From: Acetobacter fabarum
GTDB taxonomy: Bacteria; Pseudomonadota; Alphaproteobacteria; Acetobacterales; Acetobacteraceae
Length of the DNA stretch: 64,000 nt
Reading direction: 5' to 3'
NCBI RefSeq assembly: GCF_011516925.1
Contig: NZ_WOTG01000001.1
Span: forward strand, 372,001-436,000
This document shows, piece by piece, positions 6,818 to 15,648 of the stretch. The notes under the pieces are model-generated. The model was given only the letters and a program-made list of their open reading frames with translations. It was not told the DNA's origin and did not search any database. The position numbers and the translations under genes were made by a program. Position 1 is the stretch's first letter. Each line of letters starts with the position of its first letter.

Positions 6818-8803
6818 ATGTTAAGCCCCGAACTTGGACATTACGCCCTTGCGCTGGCCTGTGTGCTGGCTGCCGTGCAGGGTATTATTCCCCTTATTGG
6901 CGCATCCCGGCGCGATGCGCGGCTTATGGCGCTGGCTCCCGGCCTTGCCATCGGGCAGATGATCGCCCTTGGCGTCTCCTTCCTCAGCCTGATTTACGCA
7001 GCGGTTACGGACGATTTTTCGGTCCAGAACATTGCGGAAAACAGCGCGGTTTCCAAACCTCTGCTCTACAAAATAACCGGCGTATGGGGGAACCACGAAG
7101 GCTCCATTCTGCTTTGGGCGCTTATTCTGGGCCTGTGTGGGGCCGCGGTGGCGGCCTTTGGGCGCAACCTGCCCTCCGCCCTGCGTGCGCGCGTTATTGC
7201 CGTGCTGGGCCTTGTGGCCACGGGGTTTGAGCTGTTCTGCCTGACCACATCGGACCCATTTGCCCGCATCTGGCCCGCCCCCATGGACGGCCAAGGCATG
7301 AACCCCCTGCTACAGGACCCCGGTCTGGCCTTCCACCCCCCCATTCTGTACACGGGTTACGTAGGCTTCGCCGTACCTTTTGCCTTTGCCATTGCCGCGC
7401 TGATTGAAGGCCGGGTTGATGCAGCATGGGGCCGGTGGGTACGGCCGTGGGCTGTGGCCGCATGGTGCTTTTTGACCTGCGGCATCGCCATGGGGTCCTG
7501 GTGGTCCTATTATGTGCTGGGCTGGGGCGGCTACTGGTTCTGGGATCCGGTGGAAAACGCCTCGCTCATTCCGTGGCTGACGGGCACCGCACTGATCCAT
7601 TCCGCCATTGTGGTGGAAAAGCGCGAAGCCCTTAAAATCTGGACCGTACTGCTGGCCATTGCCACCTTCTCGTTCTCGCTGTCGGGCACGTTTCTGGTGC
7701 GTTCGGGCATTCTCAACTCCGTGCATGCCTTTGCAAACGACCCGGCTCGCGGGGTGTTTATTCTGGGCCTGCTGGGCGTTGTTATTGGTGGCTCGCTTGC
7801 CCTGTTCGCCTACCGCGCCCCAACCCTGACCGCAGGCGGGCTGTTTGCCCCCATCTCCCGCGAGGGGGCACTGGTGCTCAACAACATTCTGCTGTGCTCC
7901 CTGTGCGCGGTGGTGCTGACGGGGACCATGTATCCCCCCTTCATGTCCCTATTGTTTGACCGCACCATTTCGGTTGGCAAACCGTTTTTTGATGCAACGA
8001 CCATTCCGCTGGCGCTGCCGCTGTTCATTTTCATGGGCTTTGGCCCCATGCTGCCGTGGAAGCGCGCACAGCTCTGGCCTGTGCTGCAAAAGCTGTGGCT
8101 TGCCGCCATTGTGGCGGCACTGGCCTGCGCGGTTGCCGTGTTTGAACTGTCTGGCGTGCTGGCCATTCTGTGCGCTGCTGCGGCATTGTGGGTTATTGCA
8201 GCCAGTGTGACCGATCTGGCAGAGCGCACAAAACTGTTCCGTGTGCCTGTTGCCACATCCCTCCAGCGGGCACGCATGCTGCCCCGCGCCATTATTGGCA
8301 CGGCCATTGCCCATGCCGGCGTAGGCATTACCGTGCTGGGCCTTGCCGCCATGTCTCAGGCACAGCACAAGATTGTGGAAGTGCCTATTGGTACTACCGA
8401 ACAGCTGGCCGGGTATGACTGGACACTCAAGGCCGTGGAACAGGAACCCGGCCCCAACTACACGGCCATGGTCGCCACGCTGGAAGTCCGCCACAATGGC
8501 AGGCTGGTTACGGTCATGCACCCATCCAAGCGCAGCTTTAACAGCCAGAACCAGACCACAACGGATGTTGCCATCCACACTAACATGCTGGCGGACCTGT
8601 ACGGCGTTCTGGGCGACAAGCACGGCCCGGACAGCAGCCCGACCTATGTGCTGCGTCTGCACTACAACCCGCTGGCACCATGGATGTGGCTGGGTGCGCT
8701 GATCATGGCGTTTGGGGGAGCACTCTCTCTTTCTGACCGGCGTATGCGCGTAGGCGCACCACAGCGGGCCAAATCCACCCCTGCAAGCACGAGCGTAGCA
8801 TGA
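6818..8803 (+). CDS. ccmF: heme lyase subunit CcmF
   Basis: CcmF is the large membrane subunit of the heme lyase that joins heme to apocytochrome c. The 661-residue protein has many helices and the WWD domain WGGYWFWDPVENASL (about residues 236-250), with candidate heme ligands at H173 (FHPP) and H261, plus GVWGNHEGSILLWALIL near residue 90. A long periplasmic loop (about 495-630) precedes the last helix and the positively charged tail. The stop overlaps the ccmG start. All features are standard for the family. Confidence 0.97.
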   Translation: MLSPELGHYALALACVLAAVQGIIPLIGASRRDARLMALAPGLAIGQMIALGVSFLSLIYAAVTDDFSVQNIAENSAVSKPLLYKITGVWGNHEGSILLWALILGLCGAAVAAFGRNLPSALRARVIAVLGLVATGFELFCLTTSDPFARIWPAPMDGQGMNPLLQDPGLAFHPPILYTGYVGFAVPFAFAIAALIEGRVDAAWGRWVRPWAVAAWCFLTCGIAMGSWWSYYVLGWGGYWFWDPVENASLIPWLTGTALIHSAIVVEKREALKIWTVLLAIATFSFSLSGTFLVRSGILNSVHAFANDPARGVFILGLLGVVIGGSLALFAYRAPTLTAGGLFAPISREGALVLNNILLCSLCAVVLTGTMYPPFMSLLFDRTISVGKPFFDATTIPLALPLFIFMGFGPMLPWKRAQLWPVLQKLWLAAIVAALACAVAVFELSGVLAILCAAAALWVIAASVTDLAERTKLFRVPVATSLQRARMLPRAIIGTAIAHAGVGITVLGLAAMSQAQHKIVEVPIGTTEQLAGYDWTLKAVEQEPGPNYTAMVATLEVRHNGRLVTVMHPSKRSFNSQNQTTTDVAIHTNMLADLYGVLGDKHGPDSSPTYVLRLHYNPLAPWMWLGALIMAFGGALSLSDRRMRVGAPQRAKSTPASTSVA

Positions 8804-9375
8804 CCACACCTTCGGATAACCTGACCCGCCGCCGCCTGCTTATGGCCCTGCCGCTGGCCGGGGCCGGTGTTGCTGGTGTTGCCTTCTGGAAAATGCTGGA
8901 TGGCATGCAGCACGGCTCCTTCAACCCGCATGACATCAACGCCCCCGTGCTGGACCGGCCAGTGCCAGACTTTACGCTGGCCCCGCTCCCCCCGGCAGAA
9001 GGGTTTACAACGCAGGATCTGCAACAGCTTACCAAGCCGGTGCTGGTCAATTTTTTTGCGTCATGGTGCATTCCCTGCCTTGCGGAAATGCCAACCCTTA
9101 TGACCCTCAAAGACAAGCTGACCATGTGGGGCATTGCCTACAAGGACAAGCCCGACAACGCTGCCAGCTTTTTGCACCATTCCGGCAACCCTTTTACCCG
9201 TCTGGGGGATGACCATACCGGCCGGGCCGGGATTGAATGGGGTATTTCCGGCGTGCCAGAGACTTTTCTGGTAGGGCCGGGGGGGATTATCCGCTGGCAC
9301 ACAGCAGCCCCCCTTACGGATGAGACCATTAACAAGTTCCTGCTGCCACTGGTGCAAAGGCTGCAAACACCATGA
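8800..9375 (+). CDS. ccmG: thiol:disulfide interchange protein CcmG/DsbE
   Basis: Periplasmic membrane-anchored thioredoxin that reduces the CXXCH cysteines of apocytochrome c (or CcmH) before heme ligation. The 191-residue protein has an N-terminal anchor (residues 13-30) with a twin-arginine-like RRRLLMALPL, the active site FFASWCIPCLAEMP (Cys90 and Cys93) and the cis-proline loop GVPETFLVGPGG. Start and stop overlap its neighbours by four bases. Confidence 0.95.
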   Translation: MTTPSDNLTRRRLLMALPLAGAGVAGVAFWKMLDGMQHGSFNPHDINAPVLDRPVPDFTLAPLPPAEGFTTQDLQQLTKPVLVNFFASWCIPCLAEMPTLMTLKDKLTMWGIAYKDKPDNAASFLHHSGNPFTRLGDDHTGRAGIEWGISGVPETFLVGPGGIIRWHTAAPLTDETINKFLLPLVQRLQTP

Positions 9376-9845
9376 CCATACGCCGCAAACTGGCCGCCCT
9401 TGTGGCAGGCCTGCTCCTTATGGCAACACCGGTGCTGGTACTGGCGGTGGATGACCCGTCCGAAATGCTGCCCAACCCGCAGCAGGAGGCCCGCGCTCAG
9501 GCCATTGGTGCACAACTGCGCTGCCTAGTGTGCCAGAACGAATCAATAGAAGACAGCAGCGCCGGTCTGGCGCGTGACCTGCGCCGCGTTGTGCGCGAGC
9601 ATGTCGCCAAGGGCGAGAACAACCAGCAGGTCATGGACTGGATGGTGAGCCGTTATGGCAACTTCATCCGCCTGAAACCTGCTTTTTCGCTGGGAACGCT
9701 CCTGCTCTGGGCCATGCCGGTGCTGGCTCTGCTTATGGGGATTGGTACGGCTTTTCTGTTCTACCGCCGCAGGGCCGCAGCGCCACCGCCGCCCCCCCTG
9801 ACCGAAGATGAAAAGGCCCGTCTGGCCAGACTGACAAAGGACTGA
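9372..9845 (+). CDS. ccmH: cytochrome c-type biogenesis protein CcmH
   Basis: Membrane-anchored thioredox subunit of the heme lyase. The 157-residue protein has a cleavable signal, then LRCLVCQNESIEDS with the conserved cysteines at 51 and 54, the helical motif SRYGNFIRLKP, a C-terminal transmembrane helix and a short Pro-rich tail. It corresponds to the N-terminal half of E. coli CcmH; the second half is encoded separately here as ccmI, the arrangement usual in alphaproteobacteria. Confidence 0.95.
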   Translation: MTIRRKLAALVAGLLLMATPVLVLAVDDPSEMLPNPQQEARAQAIGAQLRCLVCQNESIEDSSAGLARDLRRVVREHVAKGENNQQVMDWMVSRYGNFIRLKPAFSLGTLLLWAMPVLALLMGIGTAFLFYRRRAAAPPPPPLTEDEKARLARLTKD

Positions 9846-9849
9846 GAGC

Positions 9850-10581
9850 ATGATCTGGCTTTCCATCGGGCTGCTCAGCCTGCTTGCCCTTGCCCCGGCT
9901 ATAGTAACACTGTGGAAGCGCACCCGCGTTATTCGGGATGAACGCAGCACCGCACTGGCCCTGCACGAAGCCCAGCTTGCAGAACTGGACCGCGACCTTG
10001 CCATTGGCCTGATCGCCCCAACCGAACACGATGTAGCCATACTGGAAATCCAGCGCCGTATTCTTTCAGCCGATGCAGCGCCTTCCACAGCACGGGCAAA
10101 CAGTTCGGCCATGCTGGGCTGGTTTGGCCTTGCGGCGGTGCCTGCTCTGGCCATTGCCTTATACCTGACCAACGGCACACCTTACCTGCCAGCCCAGCCC
10201 CTTGGCCCAAGGCTGGTGGCCCAGCATATGCAGAACCGCAAGGCCGATGCGCTTATCGCCCAGCTTCAGCAAGCCATGGCCAGCCTGCCTGCGGATGACC
10301 CCAACAGACGGCAGGGCTACCTGCTGCTCGGCCAGTTGCAGGCATCGGGTGACCATTACGCGCAGGCGGCGGACGCATGGAACCATGCTCTGGCGCTGGG
10401 TTTTGACCCTGAGCTGGCTGCCCGCACGGCAGAAGCCATGACAAGGGCCGAGCACCATGTCACTGCGCAGGCACTGGCGCTGTTCCGCAAAGCACTGGAC
10501 GCTGCACCGCAGGATGCACCGTGGCGCCCCGCAGTACAGGGCCGCATTGCACAGGGCGAGCATGATCAGGAAAACCCCTGA
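9850..10581 (+). CDS. ccmI: cytochrome c-type biogenesis protein CcmI (TPR)
   Basis: A 243-residue protein with an N-terminal helix (MIWLSIGLLSLLALAPAIV), a cytoplasmic helical loop with RDLAIGLIAPTEHDVAILEIQ-like sequence, a second helix near residues 92-107, and a periplasmic TPR region containing GYLLLGQLQASGDHYAQAADAWNHAL. CcmI binds the C-terminal tails of apocytochromes and hands them to CcmFH. It is the last gene of the operon, four bases after ccmH, and converges on a membrane protein gene with only 28 bases between. Confidence 0.9.
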   Translation: MIWLSIGLLSLLALAPAIVTLWKRTRVIRDERSTALALHEAQLAELDRDLAIGLIAPTEHDVAILEIQRRILSADAAPSTARANSSAMLGWFGLAAVPALAIALYLTNGTPYLPAQPLGPRLVAQHMQNRKADALIAQLQQAMASLPADDPNRRQGYLLLGQLQASGDHYAQAADAWNHALALGFDPELAARTAEAMTRAEHHVTAQALALFRKALDAAPQDAPWRPAVQGRIAQGEHDQENP

Positions 10582-10609
10582 TCTGCCTGCCGTTATTTCT
10601 GGCTAGAAC

Positions 10610-11140
10610 CTAAAACCCGCCGCCGGGCCGTGGTGCAAAGCCCCGGCCCCAGACATCTTCCGCTGTGCGTACCTGCGGCGGGCGTGGCTGGCACGAAATA
10701 AGATACAACCCCACGACAAACACGATGTTTGAAAAGGCGTTGAACCAGACCGCCGTCCCGAATGTAGGCGGGGAGGTCAGTGCCTGATACACAACGTACA
10801 AGGCGAACGGGATAGAAACAATCCGTATGCTGACAAGCATATGCCGCAGCGGGTTGGGTTTTCCCGGTTTGACCAGCACGCGCACACGGCCAAGCCCGAA
10901 AAAAAAGCTGACGCACAGGCACCAGACCAGCACATTAAAGATCATGTTGCCAAAATCGTGCATGCCGGTCAGCACAAACACAGCAATAATGGAAACGGCA
11001 GACAGCAGCAAAGAGCCAAACTGGCAGCTCATGCCGGCATCAAAGGCCGAAAAGCGTTCTGGCAGCCTGTCTGCCATGGGCTGGCAGACCCGGTCCAGCA
11101 GCCAGCTATCCATCCGTATTATACGTTCACCCAGTGTCAT
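10610..11140 (-). CDS. unknown membrane protein, about four helices
   Basis: A 176-residue protein beginning MTLGERIIRMDSWLLDRV, with hydrophobic segments around residues 40-58, 62-79, 100-116 and 129-147 and an unconserved basic, Gly/Pro-rich tail. I do not recognise the family. The ATG at 11140 is chosen over 11197 because the upstream 19 residues look non-coding. The gene converges on ccmI and is followed upstream by a YidB-like gene on the same strand. No regulatory site is evident. Confidence 0.65.
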   Translation of the reverse strand: MTLGERIIRMDSWLLDRVCQPMADRLPERFSAFDAGMSCQFGSLLLSAVSIIAVFVLTGMHDFGNMIFNVLVWCLCVSFFFGLGRVRVLVKPGKPNPLRHMLVSIRIVSIPFALYVVYQALTSPPTFGTAVWFNAFSNIVFVVGLYLISCQPRPPQVRTAEDVWGRGFAPRPGGGF

Positions 11141-11216
11141 GGCTGCATCATAACGGATTATGTGCCGTGATGCACGAAAATGCCGTGCATCACACACTCA
11201 CCACCCAGCTTGTAAC

Positions 11217-11588
11217 TCAGGCGCTTTTTGTTGTGTCGGGGGTAGGCAGCACGCCATCGGGCGTATGCTTGTCCACGGCGTCGGGCAGAAAATGCACCAG
11301 TGCAGTAACCACGGCATCGGCTGGCAGGCCGGTTTTTTCCACCAGCGCATGCACCGCATCACTCCCCAGAATGGAGCGGATTTCATCCGGCGTGGCGGGC
11401 ACATTGCCGCTCTGGCTGATCCATGAGCGCACCTTGTCGCCCAGTCCGGCCTGATCGGCGCGGTCCAGCAGGGTCTGGATTGTCTGCGGCTGAGCCAGGG
11501 ACTGGAGCTGCTGCTTGACAAGTGTCTGGACATCTCCGCCCAGAACGCTCTCGACCTTACCTACAATGCTCTGAAAAAAATCAGACAT
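11217..11588 (-). CDS. YidB/DUF937-like protein
   Basis: A 123-residue soluble protein beginning MSDFFQSIVGKVESVLGG and carrying two repeats of a short helical module: TIQTLLDRADQAGLGDKVRSWISQ and then a DEIRSILGSDAVHALVEKTGLPADAVVTALVHFLPDAVDKHTPDG-type segment. This is the pattern of YidB/DUF937 proteins, whose function is unknown. Several in-frame starts lie just upstream (11615 GTG, 11606, 11597); 11588 is preferred because GGAAAG is correctly spaced and the conserved sequence starts here. Confidence 0.85.
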   Translation of the reverse strand: MSDFFQSIVGKVESVLGGDVQTLVKQQLQSLAQPQTIQTLLDRADQAGLGDKVRSWISQSGNVPATPDEIRSILGSDAVHALVEKTGLPADAVVTALVHFLPDAVDKHTPDGVLPTPDTTKSA

Positions 11589-11829
11589 ATCCACCATCTT
11601 TCCCATATACGCCACCAGGGCGGCCTGTCGGCAGGCAAGGCACTATTTGGTCATGGAACGAATAACAGATCCATGCAATACTTATAAAAGAAAACCGGTT
11701 CCAGACCGACTTTCCCCGTTTGAGAAGCGATAGCTGATATGCGTCTGAACCCACAAGGAAAAAACGGGAAAACCAGCTACGGTTACAACCAGATTCCCCA
11801 GCTTCCTCTGTTGCAACAAAGTAGCCATT

Positions 11830-14013
11830 GTGCCCAGTCTTTCTTTTCCCCTGCTTGACAGGATCGGTCGCCTGCGGGCCTTCCGCCCGTTAGGGCCGCC
11901 GGGTGTGCAGAGCAAACTGCCTCTAAGCTGGCTGCTTGCCCCCACACCATCCGCAATAGGGTTTGCCCTGCGCACAACCGCGGCCGCCCTGATAGCGCTG
12001 GTCATTGCCCTGTGGATGGAACTGGACGACCCGCAATGGGCCGCCATGACCGTATGGATCGTGGCACAGGGCTCACGCGGGGAGAGCCTTTCCAAGGCAC
12101 GCTGGCGTCTGGTGGGCACAGGCATTGGGGTGGTCATGTCCATCACCCTTATTTCGGCCTTCAACCAGACCGCGTGGCTGTTTTTTCCCGCATTGTCCAT
12201 CTGGCTGGGGCTATGCTGCGGGCTGGCAACCCTTGTGCGCAACTTCCGCTCCTACGCGCTGGTGCTCGCGGGCTACACAACGGCCATTATTGCCATAGGG
12301 GCCATCCCCCACCCCGAAAACGTGTTCATGACCGCCATGTCCCGCGCGACTTATATTGTGCTGGGCATTGTGTGTGAAAGCACGGTTGCAGGCCTTTTTG
12401 CCCATAATCTGGCCGAGACCGCCCGCCGCAACATCCGCGACAAGCTCCGCACGGCCCTGAGCAACGTATCCGAGGCCGTAGCCAGCCTGCTGGCCGGGGA
12501 TGATGAAGCGCTTATCCGCTCACGCGCCATGTTTGGACCGATTCTGTCCATTAACGACCAGATTGAATTTTCTGAAGCCGAGATGGGCCCCCATGGGCAT
12601 GAAGGGGACCACGCCCGCGCAGCTCTTGCTGCGGTTTCGGTCCTGCTCTCACGCGGGTTGGGCATGACCGTGCGCCTGCAATACGTCCAGACCGACCAGC
12701 CCATATTCCGCGAGACGGCCTCCAACGTCAGCACTTTTCTGAGCAGCCTGCCTAACCGCCTGAACACGGAAACCGGGGTGCGTGGCATTCTGCGCGACCT
12801 GCAACTGCTCCGTGCCGAATGCCACCAGCAGATTGTGGATGCCCTGACGCACGAAATCGGGTCCGCCTTTACGCTGGAAGACGAACACGACCAGATTTCC
12901 GCCCTGCTGGACGGGCGAATTCTGCACAACGCCATGGACGAACTGCTGGGTGAGCTGGAACAGGCCATTCGGGAATACGATGCCAGCCAGCACTTTATTC
13001 GTGGTGACCACTTCCACTTCCGCCTTCAATCCCATGTGGACAAGCGCGAAGCCGCCTATAACGGCGTGCGTGCTGCCGTGGCCCTGAGTGCCGCCGGGCT
13101 GGTGTGGGAATGCACGGCATGGCCCACGGGCCTTGGCTTTATTACATTTGTTGCCATTGTGTGCGGGCTGTTTGCCACGCGGGAAAACCCGGTTGTTGCC
13201 ACCACCCAGTTTATGATCGGTGGCATATGGGCTGCTCTTGTTGCGTTTTTTCTGGTCTTTTTTGTCCTGCCCACACAATCCAATTACGAAATGCTGGTCG
13301 CCACGCTGGCCGTGCCCATGTTTGCCGGCGGGCTGGCCGCACGCAACGCCAGCACGGCCCTGCACTCTGCCGCCTATACCCTTTTGCTCCCCAACTTTGT
13401 GCACCCGCTCAATCAGGGCCGGGTGGATGAGGTCACATGGTTCAATTCCACATGGGCCATTCTGCTAGGCGTATTTTTTGCGGTTCTTATTTTCCGCGCC
13501 GTGCTGCCCTTTAACAGCGCAGCCGAACGCTGGCGCATGCGCCGGACCCTGCTGCGGGACCTGCGTACACTGGCTTCGGCCGAGCCCACCCCCATGACGC
13601 GGGACTGGATTGGCCGCAATATTGACCGCTTTGCCCGCCTGATCCGCCATGCTGGCCCCACACCTTCCCCCACCATTGAGGGCTGTCTGCAGGGCACACT
13701 GGCTGCCATGACCATAGGGTTGAACATTATCCGCCTGCGTGCGCTGCTGCACCGCAACCAGATCCCCCCCGCAGCGCGCCGGGCCATAGAAATTGTCATG
13801 AAGCGGATGAGCCATTTTACAGGCAAATATGGCCACACAGCCCATGCCGCCCGTGTGGCAACCACCGCATTACGCCGGATGGAAGCCGCCGAGCCCAACA
13901 TTTCCACCCGTATTGAACTCACCCGCGCGATTGCCTACCTGATTGTGGTTTCCCACGAGCTGGATGCCAATGCCGTGTTCCTGGATGCCACGCGCCCTTA
14001 CCGTGCTGTTTGA
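11830..14013 (+). CDS. FUSC-family exporter (aromatic acid efflux type)
   Basis: A 727-residue inner-membrane protein of the FUSC family (fusaric acid resistance / AaeB type). It shows two similar halves, each with a cluster of hydrophobic helices: one at about residues 35-190 with MELDDPQWAAMTVWIV and GIGVVMSITLISAF, another at about 415-560 with LGFITFVAIVCGLFATRE and PTQSNYEMLVATLAVPMFAGG. Hydrophilic domains of 200 and 160 residues follow each. Family members export aromatic carboxylic acids with a membrane-fusion partner, but no such partner is next to it. The start is a GTG; no strong ribosome site is seen, so a different start is possible. Confidence 0.85.
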   Translation: MPSLSFPLLDRIGRLRAFRPLGPPGVQSKLPLSWLLAPTPSAIGFALRTTAAALIALVIALWMELDDPQWAAMTVWIVAQGSRGESLSKARWRLVGTGIGVVMSITLISAFNQTAWLFFPALSIWLGLCCGLATLVRNFRSYALVLAGYTTAIIAIGAIPHPENVFMTAMSRATYIVLGIVCESTVAGLFAHNLAETARRNIRDKLRTALSNVSEAVASLLAGDDEALIRSRAMFGPILSINDQIEFSEAEMGPHGHEGDHARAALAAVSVLLSRGLGMTVRLQYVQTDQPIFRETASNVSTFLSSLPNRLNTETGVRGILRDLQLLRAECHQQIVDALTHEIGSAFTLEDEHDQISALLDGRILHNAMDELLGELEQAIREYDASQHFIRGDHFHFRLQSHVDKREAAYNGVRAAVALSAAGLVWECTAWPTGLGFITFVAIVCGLFATRENPVVATTQFMIGGIWAALVAFFLVFFVLPTQSNYEMLVATLAVPMFAGGLAARNASTALHSAAYTLLLPNFVHPLNQGRVDEVTWFNSTWAILLGVFFAVLIFRAVLPFNSAAERWRMRRTLLRDLRTLASAEPTPMTRDWIGRNIDRFARLIRHAGPTPSPTIEGCLQGTLAAMTIGLNIIRLRALLHRNQIPPAARRAIEIVMKRMSHFTGKYGHTAHAARVATTALRRMEAAEPNISTRIELTRAIAYLIVVSHELDANAVFLDATRPYRAV

Positions 14014-14165
14014 AGCTTAAAACTGGGGTGATCTCAGGCAGCACCCCACGCAGGACTGCTTACCCAAAAAGCACCGTATTCCGTGTAGGGGTATGAGTAT
14101 GGCGGGGCGGATGCGCAGCTTTGGCACGCCAAACACCTGCCACCCCCATGATCAGGCCCAGAGTG

Positions 14166-14187
14166 AAGGGGCACTTGCATGCCCCTT
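14166..14187. terminator. possible weak terminator hairpin
   Basis: AAGGGGCA and TGCCCCTT form an 8-bp stem around a six-base loop, between the convergent FUSC and KirBac genes. T-runs on either side are short, so this is a weak candidate. The rest of 14014-14250 holds no gene I can support. Confidence 0.4.
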
Positions 14188-14250
14188 TACACAAAACACC
14201 CGGTTCAGAGTAATGCGGCACCAAATGGCAGATGCGGCACAATAACCTGC

Positions 14251-15261
14251 TTAATGGGCTTCAACATCATGGAAGCGGGTGTAATCCACCGTAATGCGCC
14301 CATCGGGGCGGGAGAGCACAATATCCACAAAGCGATGGTTATGCTGCACCCGGTCAAACCTGTATGCGGTTCTTGCAAACACGGTCTGGCCCAGAGCCTC
14401 GTCCGTACCGGTCACTGTGACAATAATCTCGGCTTCCTCGCCTTCGAGTTCAGCAACCGTTTTGCCATGCAAGGGGCTATCTGGCGTAATGACGTGCGCC
14501 ATGACAAAGGCAAAGCGCAGCACCGGCACATGGGATTGCATAAGCAGAAGCTGGTCAAACTTGCGGACCAGATGGCCATTATCGCTCATGACCAGACGGG
14601 ACAAAGCCACTTCAATATCGACCGATAAAATCACGCTCATCCGCAAATTGGCAATGCGGATGCACAGGGCGGGTATTCCCCCTTCGTTACTAATGACGGC
14701 TATGTTGCTGAACATCAGTCTGGCACGGGGGCGGGCAAAACGGGCAAAAACCACGCCCGTTGCAAGGGCTGTCAGCATCATACCGACAAACACCTCGATC
14801 GAGACAATGGCATTGGCATAAGCCCCGATCGGGCTCATGGTCCCGTACCCCACGGTCGAGAGTGTTTGCACACTAAAAAAGAACAGGGACAACAACGTAC
14901 CGTGCGAGAGTCCCGTAATCTGGTTCGGGGCCACCATGTACAGCAACGCAAAAACAAGGTTGAGCACAACGTAGGATACAACGGCAATGGCAGCAAAAGC
15001 GGGCCAGCTTGCCGTAAGTGCATGGTGGTAAAGGTCACTCCATACGCTGTCCTTCAACCCTACGCGCACAACATCGCGGTGGCTTTTTTCCTCAACCAGC
15101 GCATGGGCGCGAAAGCGCCTGACCGCCTCCTTGGTACTTAAATGAAAACGCCCCCCTTCCTTACCACTGGGTCTGGGGGCAACATTTTCCAGCTTGGTGT
15201 GGCGCTCTGCCTCCACTTGACGGCTGCGTTTTCTATAATGGTGGAAAAGTCTTTTCATCAT
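14251..15261 (-). CDS. inward-rectifier-type potassium channel (KirBac family)
   Basis: A 336-residue KirBac-type channel. Seen in order: an N-terminal slide-helix region (VWSDLYHHALTASWPAFAA), the outer helix, a pore helix and selectivity filter SVQTLSTVGYGTMSP, an inner helix with glycine hinge (EVFVGMMLTALATGVVFARFARPRARLMFS), and the cytoplasmic Kir beta-sandwich domain with LCIRIANLRMSVILSVDIEVALSR and HVITPDSPLHG. KirBac channels pass K+ and are gated by lipids and pH. There are alternative starts at 15264 (GTG) and 15258 (ATG); a GGAG lies 5-8 bases upstream of the ATGs. It is monocistronic, behind a long leader region. Confidence 0.93.
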   Translation of the reverse strand: MMKRLFHHYRKRSRQVEAERHTKLENVAPRPSGKEGGRFHLSTKEAVRRFRAHALVEEKSHRDVVRVGLKDSVWSDLYHHALTASWPAFAAIAVVSYVVLNLVFALLYMVAPNQITGLSHGTLLSLFFFSVQTLSTVGYGTMSPIGAYANAIVSIEVFVGMMLTALATGVVFARFARPRARLMFSNIAVISNEGGIPALCIRIANLRMSVILSVDIEVALSRLVMSDNGHLVRKFDQLLLMQSHVPVLRFAFVMAHVITPDSPLHGKTVAELEGEEAEIIVTVTGTDEALGQTVFARTAYRFDRVQHNHRFVDIVLSRPDGRITVDYTRFHDVEAH

Positions 15262-15648
15262 CACCGCTCCGCGCGCACAGCCGGGCAGACGGGCTTGCGC
15301 TTGTTTGCGGTGTTACACAGCAAGGCAGGGTCTGTGCTCCATGGATTATGCATGGAAGACCTGCTTAACTTGCGATTATTTTTTAGGTGTCATGCTTTTT
15401 CAAGCAAATGGAACAAAAACACTTCTCAAGTGCTGTGTATAACACACCATAACTTGATACCCTGCCTTACACAGCGCCTGTATTCCCTGCTGCAATAGAT
15501 ACAGCACCAAGCGCGCGATACCGTAAGGAATAGGGCGTAGGAGCACCCACCCACTCATGCCTTGCGGGCAATGCAGCTTATGCCAATGGCAGCACAGGGT
15601 GCATGGCTTTCTGGCAGACCAGTAACGCCATGCACCAAAAATAGCTGG
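15262..15648. other. intergenic region between KirBac and the MCE lipoprotein gene
   Basis: No gene is supportable in these 387 bases. The AT-rich part near 15360-15460 is the likely KirBac promoter region and contains a small perfect dyad, TGTGTATAACACA (15434-15446), and CACTTCTCAAGTG just before it. A long inverted repeat lies at 15597-15636, just past the lipoprotein stop. Confidence 0.6.
15597..15636. repeat. 40-bp inverted repeat after the MCE operon
   Basis: GGTGCATGGC (ending at 15607) is matched exactly by GCCATGCACC (15627-15636), and the loop itself contains CTGGCAGACCAG, so the transcript can form a two-part hairpin. It lies 13 bases beyond the stop of the last gene of the MCE operon but has no T-run after it in that direction, so an mRNA-end-stabilising or Rho-related role is more likely than intrinsic termination. 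Confidence 0.6.

Noticed and set aside
14060-14242. 60-codon minus-strand frame between FUSC and KirBac genes
   Set aside because: Composition is His/Thr/Pro-rich, there is no ribosome site, and it overlaps the hairpin at 14166; not convincing as a gene.
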